DNA of 64,000 nt from Orobanche coerulescens (GCA_033398695.1 CM065817.1:31630231-31694230), one strand, 5' to 3'. Numbered from the stretch's first letter, positions 23,735 through 36,150 are shown. Notes: generated by a model not told the origin, from the sequence alone. A program made the numbers and translations.

Positions 23735-25793
23735 ATGAGAAAACCCGGTAATGAAGGCCTACTACCTTTGGACACCGAGCTCGAGCGCACTCTGAGAAGG
23801 AACAAGAAGGAGAAACGAGAATTACAGACGACGGTGATCATGGCCGAGAATATCGAGATTCAAGGAGGAGATAACCATGTGCAGCAAGTGCAACCGGCAC
23901 TAGCTCTTAGAGACTATGCCATGCCGCAGATCAATGCTAATTTTTCGGGAATTCGGCGTCACACTATCCAAGCCAATAATTTTGAGATCAAGCCTGCTAT
24001 CATTCAGATGGTGCAGGCGAGCCAATTCTGTGGATTGCCGAATGACGACCCTAACGCTCATATTGCTTCTTTCCTTGAAATTTGTGACACATTCAAGAAT
24101 AATGGTGTCACCGACGATGCTATACGACTACGGCTTTTCCCTTTCTCTTTGAGGGATAAAGCGAAATTTTGGTTAAATTCCTTACCGCCGGGGTCGATCA
24201 CAACATGGGCAGAGTTAGCGCAAGCCTTCCTTGCCAAATTCTTCCCACCTTCGAAGACGGCGAGATTGAGAAACGAGATCACCACTTTCGGTCAGCATGA
24301 TATGGAATCACTCCACGAGGCTTGGGAGCGATATAAAGATTTGTTACGGAGATGCCCACACCACGGCCTCCCAGACTGGCTTCAAATTCAGACGTTTTAC
24401 AATGGATTGAGTGCCTCTACCCGCACTCTCGTGGATGCAGCCGCCGGTGGGGCTTTGATGGGAAAGACTATGGCCGAGGCACACTCGCTGTTGGAAGCTA
24501 TGGCCGCAAATGCATATCAATGGCCATCGCGCCGAAGCGAGTTATGGAAGTTTCAAGTAATGATCCGATTTCCACATTGTCAACCCAAGTCGCCGCCTTA
24601 ACCCAACAGCTTCAAGCATTTTCGCATTCACCTCCCCCCGTTACCATCGAGACTTGCAATTGGTGTAACGGATCTCACCCTAGCGCGGAGTGCCAAGTCG
24701 GAAACCCGTTCGAACAACATCCGATGGAGCAAGCTCAATTCGTGGGAAACGGAAATCGACAAAACAATTCTTACCCCAGCACTTATAATCAAGGGTGGCG
24801 AAATCAACAAAATTTTCCGTGGAGAAACGGGCAAGCTTTGAAACCTCCACAAGCTCACTTGCGCATCCCACAGAGCCCCCTCAATCACCAAAGGTATCAT
24901 TGGAAGATGCTCTTGCTCAATTGGCGGCTAACACGAGCCAATTCATGACCCGCACCGAGACGACCCTCCAAAATCATTCTACCTCCATCCGAAATCTAGA
25001 AACACAAATGGGGCAGATTGCTAATTTATTGTCTTCTCGGTCTCAAGGTGCATCGCCCAGCGCAGCCGAAGTGAAACCAAAGGAAAATGTGCAAGCGATC
25101 GAATTACGAAGTGGAAAGGAGTTGAAAGGGCAGCCTATCAATAACAAAGAACAGCCGATCGAGCAAAATGAGAAGGAAAAGGATGAGGCGCCCAAGCCAA
25201 AGGAAGTATCGACTACTCAACCCAGTCCTCAAATCCCATTCCCACAGCGTTTCCAAAAGCAAAAACTGGACAAGCAGTTTTCAAAGTTCCTCGACGTCTT
25301 CAAGAAATTGCACATAAACATTCCATTTGCCGACGCGTTGGAACAAATACCGAGTTATGTTAAATTCATGAAAGAAGTCTTGTCAAACAAAAGAAAGCTC
25401 GAGGAATATGAGACGGTCGCTTTAACGGAGGAGTGCAGCGCTATTTTACAAAAGAAGCTCCCACCTAAATTGAGAGATCCGGGAAGTTTTACCATCCATT
25501 GCATCATCGGAAATTCGTCTTTTGAAAGAGCCCTATGCGATCTCGGGGCCAGCATAAATCTTATGCCCTTTTCTATTTTTAAAAAGCTGGACATTGGGGA
25601 AGCCAAGCCGACGACGGTCTCCTTGCAATTAGCGGATCGATCTATCAAATATCCAAGGGGAGTAATAGAGGACGTGTTAGTAAAGGTTGACAAATTTATC
25701 TTTCCGGTAGTTTTATTGTGCTCGATATGGAGGAAGATCAAGATATCCCGATTATCTTGGGAAGACCGTTCTTGGCGGCCATTTGAACTTTGA
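23735..25793 (+). pseudogene. Element D gag and protease, broken by frameshifts
   Basis: Gag starts at 23735 and includes NFEIKPAIIQMVQASQFCGL and a long helical region with WAELAQAFLAKFFPP, standard for Athila gag. The frame changes near 24540 (then CNWCNGSHPSAEC, a zinc-knuckle-like pattern, at about 24654-24695) and again near 24890. The third frame (24795-25793) carries the protease with CDLGASINLMP at about 25535-25567, where the usual Asp-Thr-Gly is Asp-Leu-Gly, as is normal for Athila-type proteases. Confidence 0.88.
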
Positions 25794-25872
25794 TCGATGT
25801 GGAAAAGGGAAGGCGACTCGTGTTCGGGAGGAGCAAGTAACATTCAATATCTTTCGATCGTAAAATATCCGA

Positions 25873-28800
25873 GTGGCCGAAAATTATTTCCAAGTTGACG
25901 TCATTGACTCGTGCGTGAGTAGAAATTTTCGAGAAAATTATCCACCCGATCCATTGGAATCCGTTTTGATTGAAAGTTTAGAACTAAATGGAGAGCATGC
26001 GATACGTCGACACATGGATGCTTCCCCGCCAATTTTTATTCGTAAACCATTCGAGGAGCTCGGAAGTTCACTAACTCGACCAACCCCATCGATCGAAAAA
26101 CCTCCAAAGTTGGAACTCAAGAAGCTGCCGCCTCATTTAAAATATGCATTCACAGGACCCGACGACTCCCTTCCAGTTATTCTTTCGGCCACTTTAGCGG
26201 GAGATCAAGAGGCGAAATTATTAAGAGTTTTGAGGGAGTACAAATCTGCTCTTGGATGGTCTATTGCGGATATTAAGGGGATCAGCCCGTGAATTTGCAT
26301 TCACAAGATTTTGATGGAGGAAGACTACAAACCATCCGTGGAGCATCAACGCCGGCTGAATCCTAACATGAAGGAGGTGGTAAAAGTCGAGGTTTTAAAA
26401 CTCCTCGACGCAGGTATGATCTTTCCAATTTCTGATAGCAAGTGGGTAAGTCCGGTCCAATTTGTGTCGAAAAAGGGTGGGATAACAGTTGTTCAAAACG
26501 ATAATAATGAATTAATTCCCACTAGGATTGTCACGGGGTGGCGTATGTGCATAGATTATAGGAAATTAAATAAGGCCACTAGAAAAGATCATTTTCCCTT
26601 GCCTTTTATTGATCAGATGTTAGATAGATTAGCCGGACACGATTTCTATTGCTTTCTCGATGGTTACTCGGGGTATAATCAGATTTACATAGCCCCGAAG
26701 ACCAAGAGAAAAGCAGCGTTTACATGTCCTTACGGCATTTTCGCTTATAGGCGCATGCCTTTTGGATTGTGTAATGCGCCGGCTACTTTTCAACGGTGTA
26801 TGATGGCTATTTTTTCTGACATGGTAAAGCAGTGTATTGAGATTTTTATGGATGATTTTTCTGTTTTTGGAGATTCGTTTGACATTTGTTTGAAAAATTT
26901 GCAGAAAGTCTTGAGAAGATGCGAAGAGACAAATTTGGTCTTGAATTGGGAGAAGTGTCATTTTATGGTGCAGGAGGGCATTGTGCTTGGCCATCGAATA
27001 TCCTCATATGGAATTGAAGTCGACCGAGCGAAAATTGAAACAATTGAGAAGATGCCTCCGCCCACTTCGGTCAAGGGGATTAGAAGTTTTTTGGGACATG
27101 CCGGTTTCTATCGCCGATTTATTAAGGATTTTTCGAAGATCACGAAGCCATTGTGCAATCTACTCATGAAGGATGTTCCATTTACTTTTGTGAGTCTTGT
27201 AAAGAAAGTTTCAATTGTTGAAGAAAGCTCTAAGCACGGCACCGGTGATAGTCGCTCCGGATTGGGACCTTAGGTCGAGTTAATGTGTGATGCTAGCGAC
27301 TTTGCCATTGGGGAAATTTTGGGGCGAGAGACGAGGGAAGGTGTTCCATGTCATATACTATGCGAGCCGAACACTCGATGACGCCCAAAGAAATTATGCC
27401 ACAACGGAGAAGGAATTGTTGGCGGTGATCTTTGCATTTGATAAATTCCAGGCTTATCTACTGGGAACGAAAGTGATAGTGTGGACCGACCATTCAGCAA
27501 TAAAATACCTTTTGGAGAAGAAGGATGCCAAACCAAGGTTGATTCGGTGGGTGCTACTCCTTCAAGAATTCAACTTGGAGATTCGGGACAAGAAAGGGAC
27601 TGAAAACGTTATAGCCGATCACCTTTCACGATTAGAGAGTCCCCTCGAGAAGGAAGAAAGTCAGCCACAAATCATAGAAACCTTCCCCGACGAGCAGCTC
27701 TACAAGTTGGATTCAAAACAAGCGCCTTGGTATGCTGATCTAGTGAACTACTTGGCAAGTAAAACAATTCCGAATGACCTCTCACGCCATCAAAAGAAGA
27801 AGCTAATCTCGGACGCTAAGTATTATTTGTGGGACGATCCTTTTCTTTTCAAGAGATGCCCCGATCAAATCATTCGTAGATGTGTTCCGGATGAGGAAAT
27901 CCACAGTGTGCTGAACCATTGCCATGCATCACCCTACAGTGGACATTTTAGTGGAAATAGAACAGCGGCGAAGGTCTTACAATCGGGATTCTATTGGCCA
28001 TCCTTATTCAAAGATGCTCACTCTTTTGTGTCTGCGTGTGATCGGTGTCAACGGACGGGAAACATCTCAAGACGACACGAAATGCCGCTGAACACCATAC
28101 TTGAAGTTGAATTGTTCGATGTATGGGGGATCGACTTCATGGGTCCATTTCCTCCATCAAATAAGAATCTCTATATTTTGGTGGCCGTAGATTATGTCTC
28201 AAAATGGGTTGAAGCGGTGGCACTACCTACGAATGGGTCCAATGTTGTAATCAAGTTTATTAAACAATATATCTTCACACGCTTTTGGGACGCCACGTGC
28301 TATTATCAGTGATGGTGGGTCACACTTCGACAACAAATTTCTTGATGCGGTTTTGAGAAAATACGGAGTCACTCATCGTGTTGCTACAGCATACCATCCT
28401 CAGACGAGCGGTCAAGTCGAGATATCAAATCGAGAGCTGAAGTGGATTCTAGAAAAGACGGTCAGCTCGTCTCGAAAAGATTGGTCATTTAAACTCGATG
28501 ATGCACTTTGGGCGTACCGGACTGCGTATAAAACACCTATCGGAATGTCGCCCTACAGATTGGTCTATGGGAAAGGTTGCCATTTACCCGTAGAGATGGA
28601 ACATCGTGCTTACTGGGCGATAAAGAAACTAAACTTTGATCTGAAATCCGCTGGTGAAAAGCGTTGTTTGCAGCTGAACGAGTTGGAAGAAATTCGACAC
28701 GACTCATACGAAAATGCGAAACTTTATAAGGAGCGGACAAAGATTTGGCATGATAAGCACATCACGCAGAGAGAATTTGTCCCGGGACAAGAGGTGTTGC

Positions 28801-28955
28801 TATTTAACTCTCGCTTAAAGTTATTTCCCGGGAAATTGCGTTCACGATGGTCGGGACTGTTCACCGTAGTTCAAGTGTTTCCACATGGTGCAGTAGAAGT
28901 ACAAAAAGATGCCCGAAAATTCAAAGTTAATGGACATACTTGGGAAATCCAATAG
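25873..28955 (+). pseudogene. Element D reverse transcriptase, RNase H and integrase, broken
   Basis: 25873-26292 is the linker into RT and ends at a stop. 26311-27273 holds RT (CIDYRKLNKATRKDHFPLPF, catalytic FMDDF at about 26850-26865). 27287-28312 holds RNase H ([23 protein letters not shown]) and the integrase zinc region and core start ([20 protein letters not shown]). 28353-28955 holds the end of the core ([18 protein letters not shown]) and the Athila C-terminal part ([13 protein letters not shown]). Only a few frameshifts and stops separate these segments. Confidence 0.9.
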
Positions 28956-29194
28956 ACACACAGAAAACGAGCGTCGCCTTATCCACCGCCACATGAATGC
29001 AAGAAAAGTCCGGCTGAAGACTATAAACTTAGCGCTCCTCGGGAGGCAACCCGAGTATTAGTTGTAGATTCTTTTTTGTTTTCTTGCATTTAGAGTCTTT
29101 CTTTGTTGTCATTCTTCTTTGATCCGTCCTTCCCTCTCGTCTTGATGTTTTCGTGTAAAAATTCTGTGCAGGAATCAGCCAAGGGGAGGAAATC
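28956..29194 (+). other. Element D, post-pol spacer
   Basis: Contains the GGGAGGCAACCCGAGT phrase near 29040, which commonly follows pol in Athila-type and related plant elements. No ORF is supported. Confidence 0.5.
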
Positions 29195-29520
29195 AATGAT
29201 GGGCCGCGGCACAATAAAAGTGAGCCGCGGCACGCACCAGCTGATGAAACATGGCCGAACAAACTGTGCTTTGTGCTGCGGCACGATCTTACTGAGCCGC
29301 GGCACACCAGGTCACTGATCCGCGGCACACATACCCTGAGCCGCGGCACACCAAATGTCCAAGAAACGCCCAGGAGACTGTACTTTGTGCCGCGGCACGG
29401 GGCAAATGAGCCGCGGCACACTAACACGTTGAGCCTTGGCACGCCCAAACTGAGCCACGGCACCCGGCAGTATTACAAATGCGCCCCAGGCCGACTGTAC
29501 TCTGGGCCGCGTCTCACTTA
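29195..29520. repeat. Internal GCCGCGGC palindrome array of element D
   Basis: Eight or more GAGCCGCGGCAC / GTGCCGCGGCAC words, in the internal region rather than the LTR. The phrase CTGTACTYTG preceding a palindrome is shared with the U3 array (22486-22500, 31666-31680), suggesting common origin. Confidence 0.85.
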
Positions 29521-30230
29521 TGTTGTGTCGCAGCCCCCGTCGCATTATAAGAATGGCCAGGTATGCTTCTTTCAGTTGATCGGCCAGCACAAGGGGCCCT
29601 TCCCTCGGATTTTTGACGGCACAATAAGGTCAGTCGATAACCTTATCTTTGTCTCCTTTTCAAATTCTTCAGGTAATTCTTGATTTCTTAATCATAAGTG
29701 ATACTTGATTTGAAAAGAATTGAAGTTATATATTGCTAGTTGTTCTTCAATGTTGTTTCTAAAATGGAGTTGGAATATGGGGAATTTGATATTGTGATGA
29801 AATTGATATTTATAAACGAATTGGTGATGATAGTTGTCGTTATTCAGGGTTATTATCTGTGTTATTATTTTTGGGATTTGGAGTTAACCATCAAAATTTT
29901 TGTTCTTCATTTTAACTGGTGCACACAAAGTGTTTGATAAATTGCAGCAATGAAAAATTGGTAAGCCAGGCATTTTCAAATTATATGCAATGAATCATGT
30001 TATCGAATTACATTATCCCCAACCCTTACATCATGTTAAACTTGAGAGCTCGTACTTAACTTCCTTTTTGATGATGCAAGCTCATTTATTCACACTCTGC
30101 ATGATGTAGTCAAGAAGCGTGCAAGCTCACCGGATGATGCCGGCACCAGCTCGTGAGAGGACTGTAGGGGAGTACTTGACCTTTTACTTTTATTGAATAT
30201 CATATTTTGTCCATTGAGGTCAATGTACGT

Positions 30231-30247
30231 CCTAAGTTTGGGGGGGT
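30231..30247 (+). promoter_or_regulatory. Second polypurine-tract-like site in element D
   Basis: CCTAAGTTTGGGGGGGTT lies about 1.2 kb upstream of the LTR-adjacent tract at 31412-31425 and shares its core AAGTTTGGGGG. Element H also has two such sites. Confidence 0.55.
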
Positions 30248-30676
30248 TACTTTTTGTCGCTACATCCATTGCTGTACTTTATTTCGTTGCACTTTTCAGT
30301 ACTTTGCGTTATTTTTTTCGATAGCCTTGCTTATCTTAATTTTTCTCTATTCGTGAATTTTTCGTGCTTCTATTTGTGTAATACTGATGTTACGACACTG
30401 TTTTTCTCTCTGAAGAAACGGTCGAGTTCTAGTCGCGTTGTAGTCAGTGATTTCTGTTTCTGCTTAGTCTTCATTTAGGTCAAAAAAATTTTTTTGTGAT
30501 TGTAGAGGTCTTGGCGGATAAGAAAGGATACATACTTGTTTTAAAATCACCGTCGATACGTTTGGTTACATTTTTCGGTTAGTTAGTCGTACAGTTACAT
30601 TAGTCGTGTTGGCACCTAGATTGAGTTTAGAATCGGTCAGTTTTTCCCAATAGTCGAGATATTTTTGTTCTATGAA

Positions 30677-30960
30677 GGGAAGTCTAGTAACCGGGGGTAT
30701 TCACGTGACCCGTTGTTTACTCTCGCGTAAAACGACGACCCTGATTAGACTAGTAATTTAGATATTTCACATGACGATGATAGGGAGCCTAGTAACCGGG
30801 GGTATTCGCGTGACCCGTTGTTTACTCTCGCGTAAAACAGCGACCTTGATTCGGACATGCAGGAATTATATATTCGAGTTGTTTCTCCGCTGTAGAAAGG
30901 AACTTAGTAACTAGAAGCATCCATGTGCCCCATGAGTGTCTTTTACGTCAAACGGTTTCC
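30677..30960 (+). repeat. Degenerate tandem repeat in element D 3' region
   Basis: Two copies of a unit containing CTAGTAACCGGGGGTATTC, then GTGACCCGTTGTTTACTC, begin near 30687 and 30790, about 105 bases apart. A weaker third copy begins near 30900. Confidence 0.8.
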
Positions 30961-31427
30961 CAATACATGAGAATGGAAGTTCCACCCTAGGATTATCCCG
31001 ATGAAGCATCCCGAGATCCGAACCTAGTGGTCAACTCGAATCAAATTCTTGAGCATATATATTCGGGAATACTGTCCGAGGATTATTTTTATGAAACTCG
31101 TGAAAATTTTGCCATTAGACTGTGGAACGGGACGAACTAGCTTGTTTATTTTAGCCTTTCATATTGACGGTCGATTTGATTCACGTTTGTTAATCTTTGA
31201 GCTAGATTTTCTTCATGAACGAGTAATTAGGACTGAACTTGATTACTTTGTGGGATCAGTGTTCTGAGTGTAGCTCGCTATTACGACACTCGTATTATTC
31301 AGAGAGAATTTCAGGATAGTATTGATTAGGTTGAACACTACGAGTCGCACGATGATTCACGACATTCTTTTGTTGAAATTAATTCTTTTTGCTTGAGGAC
31401 AAGCAAAGGCTTAAGTTTGGGGGTATT

Positions 31428-32755
31428 TGTTAGGCGTATTTTTATACGCTTATTCATCATTATTTTGTATTATTTTGGAGAGTGAAATTGTTTAAATGAG
31501 CCTTTAATGCCTTAATTTTGTATGTTTGTCAGGAAATTGAAGTCCGGAAGCTAAAACGAGGCGAAACGGGCGAAAACGGCAAATTTTGGCTATGAGCCGC
31601 GGCACAAGGAAGCAGGGCCGCGGCACAGGAAGACACCCAGCCGGGCACAAAGTAAACTGTACTCTGTCCCGCGGCACAGTCCAGGTGAGCCGCAGCACAG
31701 AAGAATTAAATGACGCCCAGGCATCCAGCTAAAGGCAGTGTGCCGCGGCACAGACTTAGTGAGCCGCGGCACACTAGGCGGCTTTTGTATGCATCGCGCG
31801 GATTTGGGCCGTTTCGAAGCCAGTTTTCGACCTACTCATACGGACGCGATTTCGAGGATGTAAAAGCTATAAATAAGGGTTTAAGACCCTAATTAATCAT
31901 CTTTTATCTTTTGGATCTTAAGCTTGGAATCAGAGAGGAGAGACGGCAGAAGAGGAGGGAAGCAAAGACTTCAAGAGCAGAGGGCGGAAGCCGAAGAACG
32001 GAGGAATCTGAGCTTCATCTGCGTTTGATTTTAATGCTTTCATTCATTTATTCTGTATTTTCAATTATTAGTATGTCAGGCTAAAACCCTAATCTAGGAT
32101 TTTGATGAAACTTACGTTTTGATGGATTTTGCTTGAGATTATCTAATTAATTACCTTTTTGTTGAGTTTTCCCAATCGTGTTTAATGCTTGCAATTATCT
32201 GGCCAATAGTTGTATTGATTTAATCATTCAATTCGAATCGGGAGAGGAGAATTGGTGAGGAACTATTGGTGAGGACCGTTTTATTCTGTGAGATAGGAAT
32301 ATACTCATAGGAACTACGTGGCCTTTTGGAGATTTTATGCTTTTTGCCTATTGACGAATTAATTCACCTAGGGATAGAGTGCGTTATTCGCCTTTAGAAA
32401 ATCTATTGACCTCGGGAGAGGCGGTAGAATATATTAGCAATATCCGCCTTCAATAAATTGGGAAAATTGTTTACTACGGATAATCGAGAGTAAATTCGGA
32501 TAAACCGAGTGGATTCAAAATCCTAGACTTATTCATCATTTGATTTCTTTTCTTCTAGCTATCATTTTCTACTGTTTAGTCTTTTAATAATTCTTTTAGA
32601 AATTAATTGCAAAACACAAATTCGATTGTTCGAATAAAACTAGAATACACAAAATCGGTAGTTAGTGATTCAGTCCTCGTGGGAACGATACTCACTCATC
32701 ACTTTATTACTTGTAAACGATAACGTGCACTTGCGTGTAAGAAATAATCGCAACA
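31428..32755 (+). repeat. Element D 3' LTR
   Basis: Same ends as the 5' LTR; TATA box at 31868-31875; palindrome array at about 31590-31780 with one spacer (31678-31690) inverted relative to the 5' LTR. Confidence 0.93.
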
Positions 32756-33042
32756 ATGATCCACAAGATCAACAAATGAGTGATGAACTGAACTGAGTGA
32801 TTAATGAGTTAACATGATCGACATGATAAAATGAAAATGATGATTGAGGATTGTTGAATGATGAATGATGAATTAGTGATTCTTATTGCCAGAAATCATA
32901 CGATGGCATCAGAAATCTTAAAGTTCTTTCGGTCTGAGGGGCTTGGGGCTTGCACAGGTCACACGTGACGCGAAAGTCCAATGATACTAGTCTGATGAAC
33001 AATGATTTCAAATGAGACATGACTCGGAAGGTAGTATTCAAA

Positions 33043-33060
33043 ACCATGCTCTGATACCAA
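33043..33060 (-). promoter_or_regulatory. Element C primer-binding site (initiator Met tRNA type)
   Basis: The minus strand reads TTGGTATCAGAGCATGG just inside the 5' LTR edge at 33064, a full match to the common plant site. Confidence 0.9.
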
Positions 33061-33063
33061 CTC

Positions 33064-35527
33064 TGTAACACCCCAAACTAGGTGGATATTACAATGTTGT
33101 GGACCCCCGACTGGGACCCACCAGGCGAATGAAAATTAATGAATTACACAATACGAATGTAGTACCGAACCACATTACATCATCAATTACTCCGATGAGG
33201 AGTTTCAAATACAATACACCCAGGGAACACTGAATACATTTATATTTTATATGAGGATAAAATATACAACACTGAACAAATGACAATCCAAAAGGAAGTG
33301 CAGCGGAAAATACATAACAAGGAAGCATGAATGAAATGAAGAGACTGGGGCCTCCTAGTAGTATCACTGAGACTCCTCGCCGTCAACGTTCTCTTCCCGT
33401 ATATTTGCCTTGCCATGACCTAAAAACAATATCCCCAACGGGGTTAGTTACATAGAACAACAATCCTCAAGAGTTGAACAATATACAATAATCACATTAA
33501 TGAATTAAGAAATAGAGTTGAATGATGGGCATCATAGTACGCCCGAATGGAATGTGCAAGTGCACAAGTAGCCGAGTGTCTGGAGTCCCGCATATACAGC
33601 CGCAACTTGGCCTAATTAGTCTCGCGGAGGTACTTTACCGTGTGCACAGTCCAATATGTCCGGAGTCTCGCATATACACATGACCATAGTGTGTCCGACT
33701 AAAAATTTCACACATACGCCACCCGGACACGCAATACAATCCCGGAAGGTTACAAGAACAAAAATGACCAAGATGAGAGATAGTGAATAAAATCCGACAA
33801 GGATAAAGAACGACTCACCGAGATGAAATAATGATATAACGAGTGATAGCTTCAATGAAATGATTTGGAACCGTCGTTCCTCGTGAGTTACATGATTAGT
33901 TGATAATTACAAGTCTCGACATGAATGAAATATTATGAGTGAATTACATGTATGAATGAACAACAACGTAAGGGATGAATATCCCTTTAACCGAGTAAGA
34001 ATTAACTTACACAAATACCGGTGAAGAAAATCCTTCCTCGAACAAACGTCCTACGTGGAAAATACGGTCGCTCGAACAACCTTGAATAACATAATTACCA
34101 ATAAATGCTCAATATACGTATTAAGCACGATTATCACCAACTCAAAAGTCATTACAACAATAACCAAAACTCATTGGGGCATTCTAACGGATATGTTGCA
34201 AACATTCTCCCGTTGATTACAACTATTCCCCAAAAATATATCGAAACCAACCTCCAAAATTAATTCAATCCAACAAAACTTCATTAATGATATCAATGAT
34301 CCAATAGGAAATCACAACTCAAGGTTACGACAACATCAATCGGAAACCCCCAAAATATCTAAAGTCAAACCCCAAGGGTTCTTGAATAATTCCCCAAATA
34401 TTCATCAAATCCATAATATACACCCATAAATCTGTAGGAATACATGTATTCAAGATAGATAATCCATATCTAACATATTACAACATCATAGCAAGCTTAC
34501 ACGAAGAGATCGGAAGGAAAACACTCGAACTCCAAAATTCTAGATTCAAGAAATAATTATATTGATTTGATGTGTTGGAGAGGATTGGGTGATGATTAAT
34601 CCGACTTAGAAGCTTGAAGATGATGATAGGTGAGCGTAGCTCGAAAAGATCTCTCCAAATCGCCCGAAAACGCCGGAAGGAGGAAGTGAGATGAAAAATG
34701 ACGAAACTGGACTGAACTGTCCAATTTATACCTGAGCCTGTTTAGCGCAAGCTAACCCATGATGCTTAGCGTGCGCTAGCGGGCACACCGGTTAGTCCAG
34801 TATACACTGCCTGCATCGTTAGCATACGCTACATACTTAGTAGCGTGCGCTAATGCTTCCTCCTTAGCGTACGTTAACCTTGTGTTAGCGTGCGCTACCT
34901 GAAAGTTGATGCCCAGTAACTGGAGTCCAGAACCTACTGTCCTCTGTCCGAATTGGTCCTTAGCGCGCGCTACCCTATTATTAGCGTGCGCTACCAACTA
35001 ACCCTTGCGTACGCTATGCACACTCTTAGCGTACGCTACGAATTATTTCAACTCAGTCCAGTACCCACTCGACTGTCTGTTCCAGTACGCTAGCGCGCGC
35101 TGATGGATCCCGATAGTGTGCGCTACACACATCATTTAACGTACGTTATACTCCAATTGTAACGTGTGTTACGAATCTCACTAATCCAGTCCAGTGCCTT
35201 CTGGACTGTCTGCCCAAATGCATTAGCGTGCGCTAATACTAAGAGGTTAGCATGCGCTACCTGTACTCAATTAGCGCATGCTAAAAAGAGTACGTAGCGT
35301 GCGCTACTCGTCACGCACAGTCCACCACAAAGATGACGATGAAGATAAACTCGGCTCAAATCTCAAACAAGGTAAAAATAAGAATGGTAACTGATCCAGG
35401 ATTCCAAGTACGTCAAACAGTGAACACAATGACCGAACATGAATGATGAATGATTATTAACGAGTGAAATATTACTGAATGAAAATTAACTGAATGATAA
35501 TGAATGAATTTACAATCGGGTATTACA
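33064..35527 (-). repeat. Element C 5' LTR
   Basis: Begins TGTAACACC at 33064 and ends GGGTATTACA at 35527. Minus-strand TATA box at plus 34724-34730; palindrome array at 34740-35310 directly upstream in LTR orientation. Confidence 0.92.
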
Positions 35528-35557
35528 GGTGCTCAGCTTCACCAGCCTACCCTTTGC
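35528..35557 (-). pseudogene. Captured exon of isoleucyl-tRNA synthetase, 5' part
   Basis: Reads AKGRLVKLS on the minus strand after a TTTTTTTAG acceptor. It continues across the element C insertion into 14823-14895. Confidence 0.65.
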
Positions 35558-35829
35558 CTAAAAAAAGAAACATTGAACTACATACGTAGTAACATTAGAT
35601 GTTGTCCAGCAATAACATGTCACATAGGCTCAATGCCATGTTTTATCAATCTAGCTTAGTTCAGACTCATTGCCTTTGCCCTTCACCAAAGAAACATTAG
35701 ACACTATTTAGAAAATTTTTATCATCAATCTTATCAGTATTCCACACACCACAGATAGTACACATAACAAACATTTAGAGTCACATGCTAAAACATTGAA
35801 CAACATATAAAGAAACATTGAACCTGATT

Positions 35830-36150
35830 GATGAACCTCGATGATAAACATATCCAGAATAATTTGAATCAAATTCTTCTTCATCGTTTAAATCATCATC
35901 TATGTCGTTCAAATCCTCATCACCACCATCATTGTTGTTTATGTTTGAGATCTTCAATTAACAGAAACACTCATCAACAAATACATCTGTACAGGTTCGT
36001 CAACTAGACATCAAAATTATTGATAATTTACCTCTTTTCAGTTCTTGAGGGTTGTTCTAATGATTTGATCATCAAATCGTGCAGCTTCTCGATTGTTTTG
36101 AAAGAAATCATCGTTGATTTTTCATTGTCGCCGCCAAGCTCGAGTTGAAA
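35830..36150 (-). pseudogene. Two exon-like segments of unknown origin in the CACTA element
   Basis: About 35836-35953 reads as an acidic stretch (DGGDEDLNDIDDDLNDEEEF), loosely like the acidic region of the TFIIA large subunit, but I cannot confirm this. About 36032-36150 reads as LHDLMIKSLEQ after GGDNEKSTMISF and ends at a GTAAAT donor. Both lie between recognised captured exons on the same strand. Confidence 0.3.

Larger units (their letters stand above)
29521..31427 (+). other. Element D 3' region without a supported gene
   Basis: About 1.9 kb where some Athila elements have an env-like ORF; none is recognisable here. It holds a second polypurine-tract-like run (AAGTTTGGGGGGG near 30234) and a degenerate tandem repeat at 30677-30960. 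The main tract, AAGTTTGGGGGTA, is at about 31413-31425. Confidence 0.6.
22263..32755 (+). mobile_element. Element D: Ty3/gypsy, Athila-like
   Basis: LTRs 22263-23585 and 31428-32755 start TGTTAGGCGTATTTTTATA and end CGCAACA. A perfect five-base duplication, ATGAT, flanks it (22258-22262 and 32756-32760). The primer-binding site matches the Athila type, and the polypurine tract AAGTTTGGGGG is adjacent to the 3' LTR. Gag-pol is plus strand with Athila hallmarks (DLGASINLMP protease, [13 protein letters not shown] after integrase). The LTRs are close to identical over long stretches, so the insertion is comparatively young, but pol is already broken. Confidence 0.95.
14896..35527 (-). mobile_element. 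Element C: Ty3/gypsy chromovirus (Tekay-like), holding element D
   Basis: LTRs at 14896-17358 and 33064-35527 (2463 and 2464 bases) begin TGTAACACCCCAAACTAGG and end CGGGTATTACA on the plus strand. Flanks are GGTAC (14891-14895) and GGTGC (35528-35532), a five-base target duplication with one mismatch. The 5' LTR is on the right. Internal genes read on the minus strand in the order gag, protease, RT, RNase H, integrase, chromodomain. The leader between gag and the primer-binding site is interrupted by element D (22263-32755). LTR pairs differ at many scattered positions, so this insertion is older than D. Confidence 0.93.

Noticed and set aside
29029..29683. Overlapping ORFs up to 144 codons on both strands
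   Set aside because: They are translations of the GCCGCGGC array of element D (repeating Pro-Arg / Cys-Arg-Gly patterns), not a conserved protein.
29521..31427. Possible env-like gene in element D
   Set aside because: No frame longer than about 75 codons and no membrane or coiled-coil pattern beyond what AT-rich sequence gives by chance.
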